From the NCBI RefSeq assembly GCF_001039355.2, contig NW_019775817.1, positions 64,952 to 95,655 of the forward strand: DNA of 30,704 bases, in the 5' to 3' direction. This DNA is from Lingula anatina. Taxonomy: Eukaryota > Brachiopoda > Lingulata > Lingulida > Lingulidae. Under the pieces are notes generated by a model, which worked only from the letters and a program-made list of their open reading frames with translations, made no database searches and was not told the origin of the DNA. Below are positions 30,417-30,704 of the stretch, in pieces. Position 1 is the first letter of the stretch. Each line of letters begins with the position of its first letter. The translations under genes and the position numbers were made by a program.

Positions 30417-30588
30417 GGAGATAGCCTTGGAAATTCTACACCACGAGGACATAGGCTCGTTCATTATCCGTGACAGTACCACACACGCAGGGTGCTACGC
30501 GCTCTCAGTAAAAGTTCCAAAGTTCGACAACCCAACTGGCATTGCGCACTATTTAATTCAGCGAACACAAACTGGAGTTCGACTGAAG
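30417..30588 (+). CDS. Tensin-like gene: SH2 core exon
   Basis: The exon starts with G completing the Arg codon, then 57 codons, and ends AAG|gtatgt in phase 0. It holds the SH2 signature GSFIIRDS; the Arg at 30469-30471 is the invariant phosphotyrosine-binding residue. It is followed by GCYALSVKVPKF and GIAHYLI, whose His lies at the conserved central-strand position, and then GVRLK. The RDS tripeptide, the longer loop after VKVP and the GVRLK ending resemble tensin SH2 domains more than Src, Grb2 or Shc types. The rest of the domain, and in tensins a following PTB domain that binds integrin beta tails, must lie beyond the window. The SH2 call is firm; the tensin assignment is likely but rests on recalled family patterns. 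Confidence 0.92.
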
Positions 30589-30704
30589 GTATGTATGAAA
30601 TACCATGGCTGGACTGACAGCAATGTCCGACTCCTGACTTGTGTCATAGAGGTCACCACTTGACCCTTTCTCTTTCAACCAGTTGTTGTGTCTTCAGGTA
30701 ACAT
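30589..30704 (+). other. Start of the next intron
   Basis: Begins with donor gtatgt. A pyrimidine-rich acceptor-like tract ends in cttcag at 30697, leaving only seven bases, so whether the next exon starts at 30698 cannot be decided. Confidence 0.5.

Overview
The window looks like animal genomic DNA from a gene with very long introns. It is AT-rich, with GT-AG splice signals, many microsatellites, degenerate tandem repeats and MITE-like inserts. There are no bacterial-style operons. The texture suggests an invertebrate, probably marine, but the species cannot be fixed from the sequence. The only well-supported gene is on the + strand. It is a tensin-like SH2 adaptor, caught at its 3' side and continuing beyond the right edge.

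Three exons are solid. The first, 19876-20252, encodes a disordered linker with an SH3-ligand motif and four EGQRS repeats. The second, 30094-30189, carries the start of the SH2 domain. The third, 30417-30588, carries the SH2 core with the FIIRDS phosphotyrosine-binding motif. Their reading frames join exactly (AG|G arginine codons at both junctions). The remainder of the SH2 domain, and the PTB domain expected for tensins, would lie past 30704. No N-terminal phosphatase-like/C2 exons are visible.

Several short open segments within the introns look like alternative first exons: an ATG, a short basic and aromatic peptide, then a good splice donor. They lie at 6559-6645, 7527-7585, 13590-13763 and 28295-28419. 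Their end phases match one of the two acceptors: phase 0 fits 19876 and phase 2 fits 30094. The one at 28295 would splice straight onto the SH2 exons and has a TATA-like box and a YY1-like element upstream. If real, the locus makes several short tensin isoforms that share SH2 (and presumably PTB) but carry different N-terminal leaders. Weaker candidates are a cassette microexon (25047-25085), a possible NAGNAG exon (18428-18490), an alternative terminal exon (13119-13211), and two small segments (1876-1935 and 10044-10094).

The rest is intron or upstream flank. It holds low-copy, long-period tandem duplications (about 100-170 bp), including a 146-bp array with DR1 nuclear-receptor motifs in register; a GC-rich island with a hairpin (4143-4255); a cluster of eight TGTCA motifs (11356-11489); a homeodomain-type motif cluster (24996-25608); a compound C/A/AT/AC microsatellite next to a perfect 50-bp palindrome (23137-23343); and a MITE with terminal inverted repeats and a 5-bp target duplication (29098-29263). 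All exon calls other than the three core ones are inferences from splice signals and phase and need transcript evidence.
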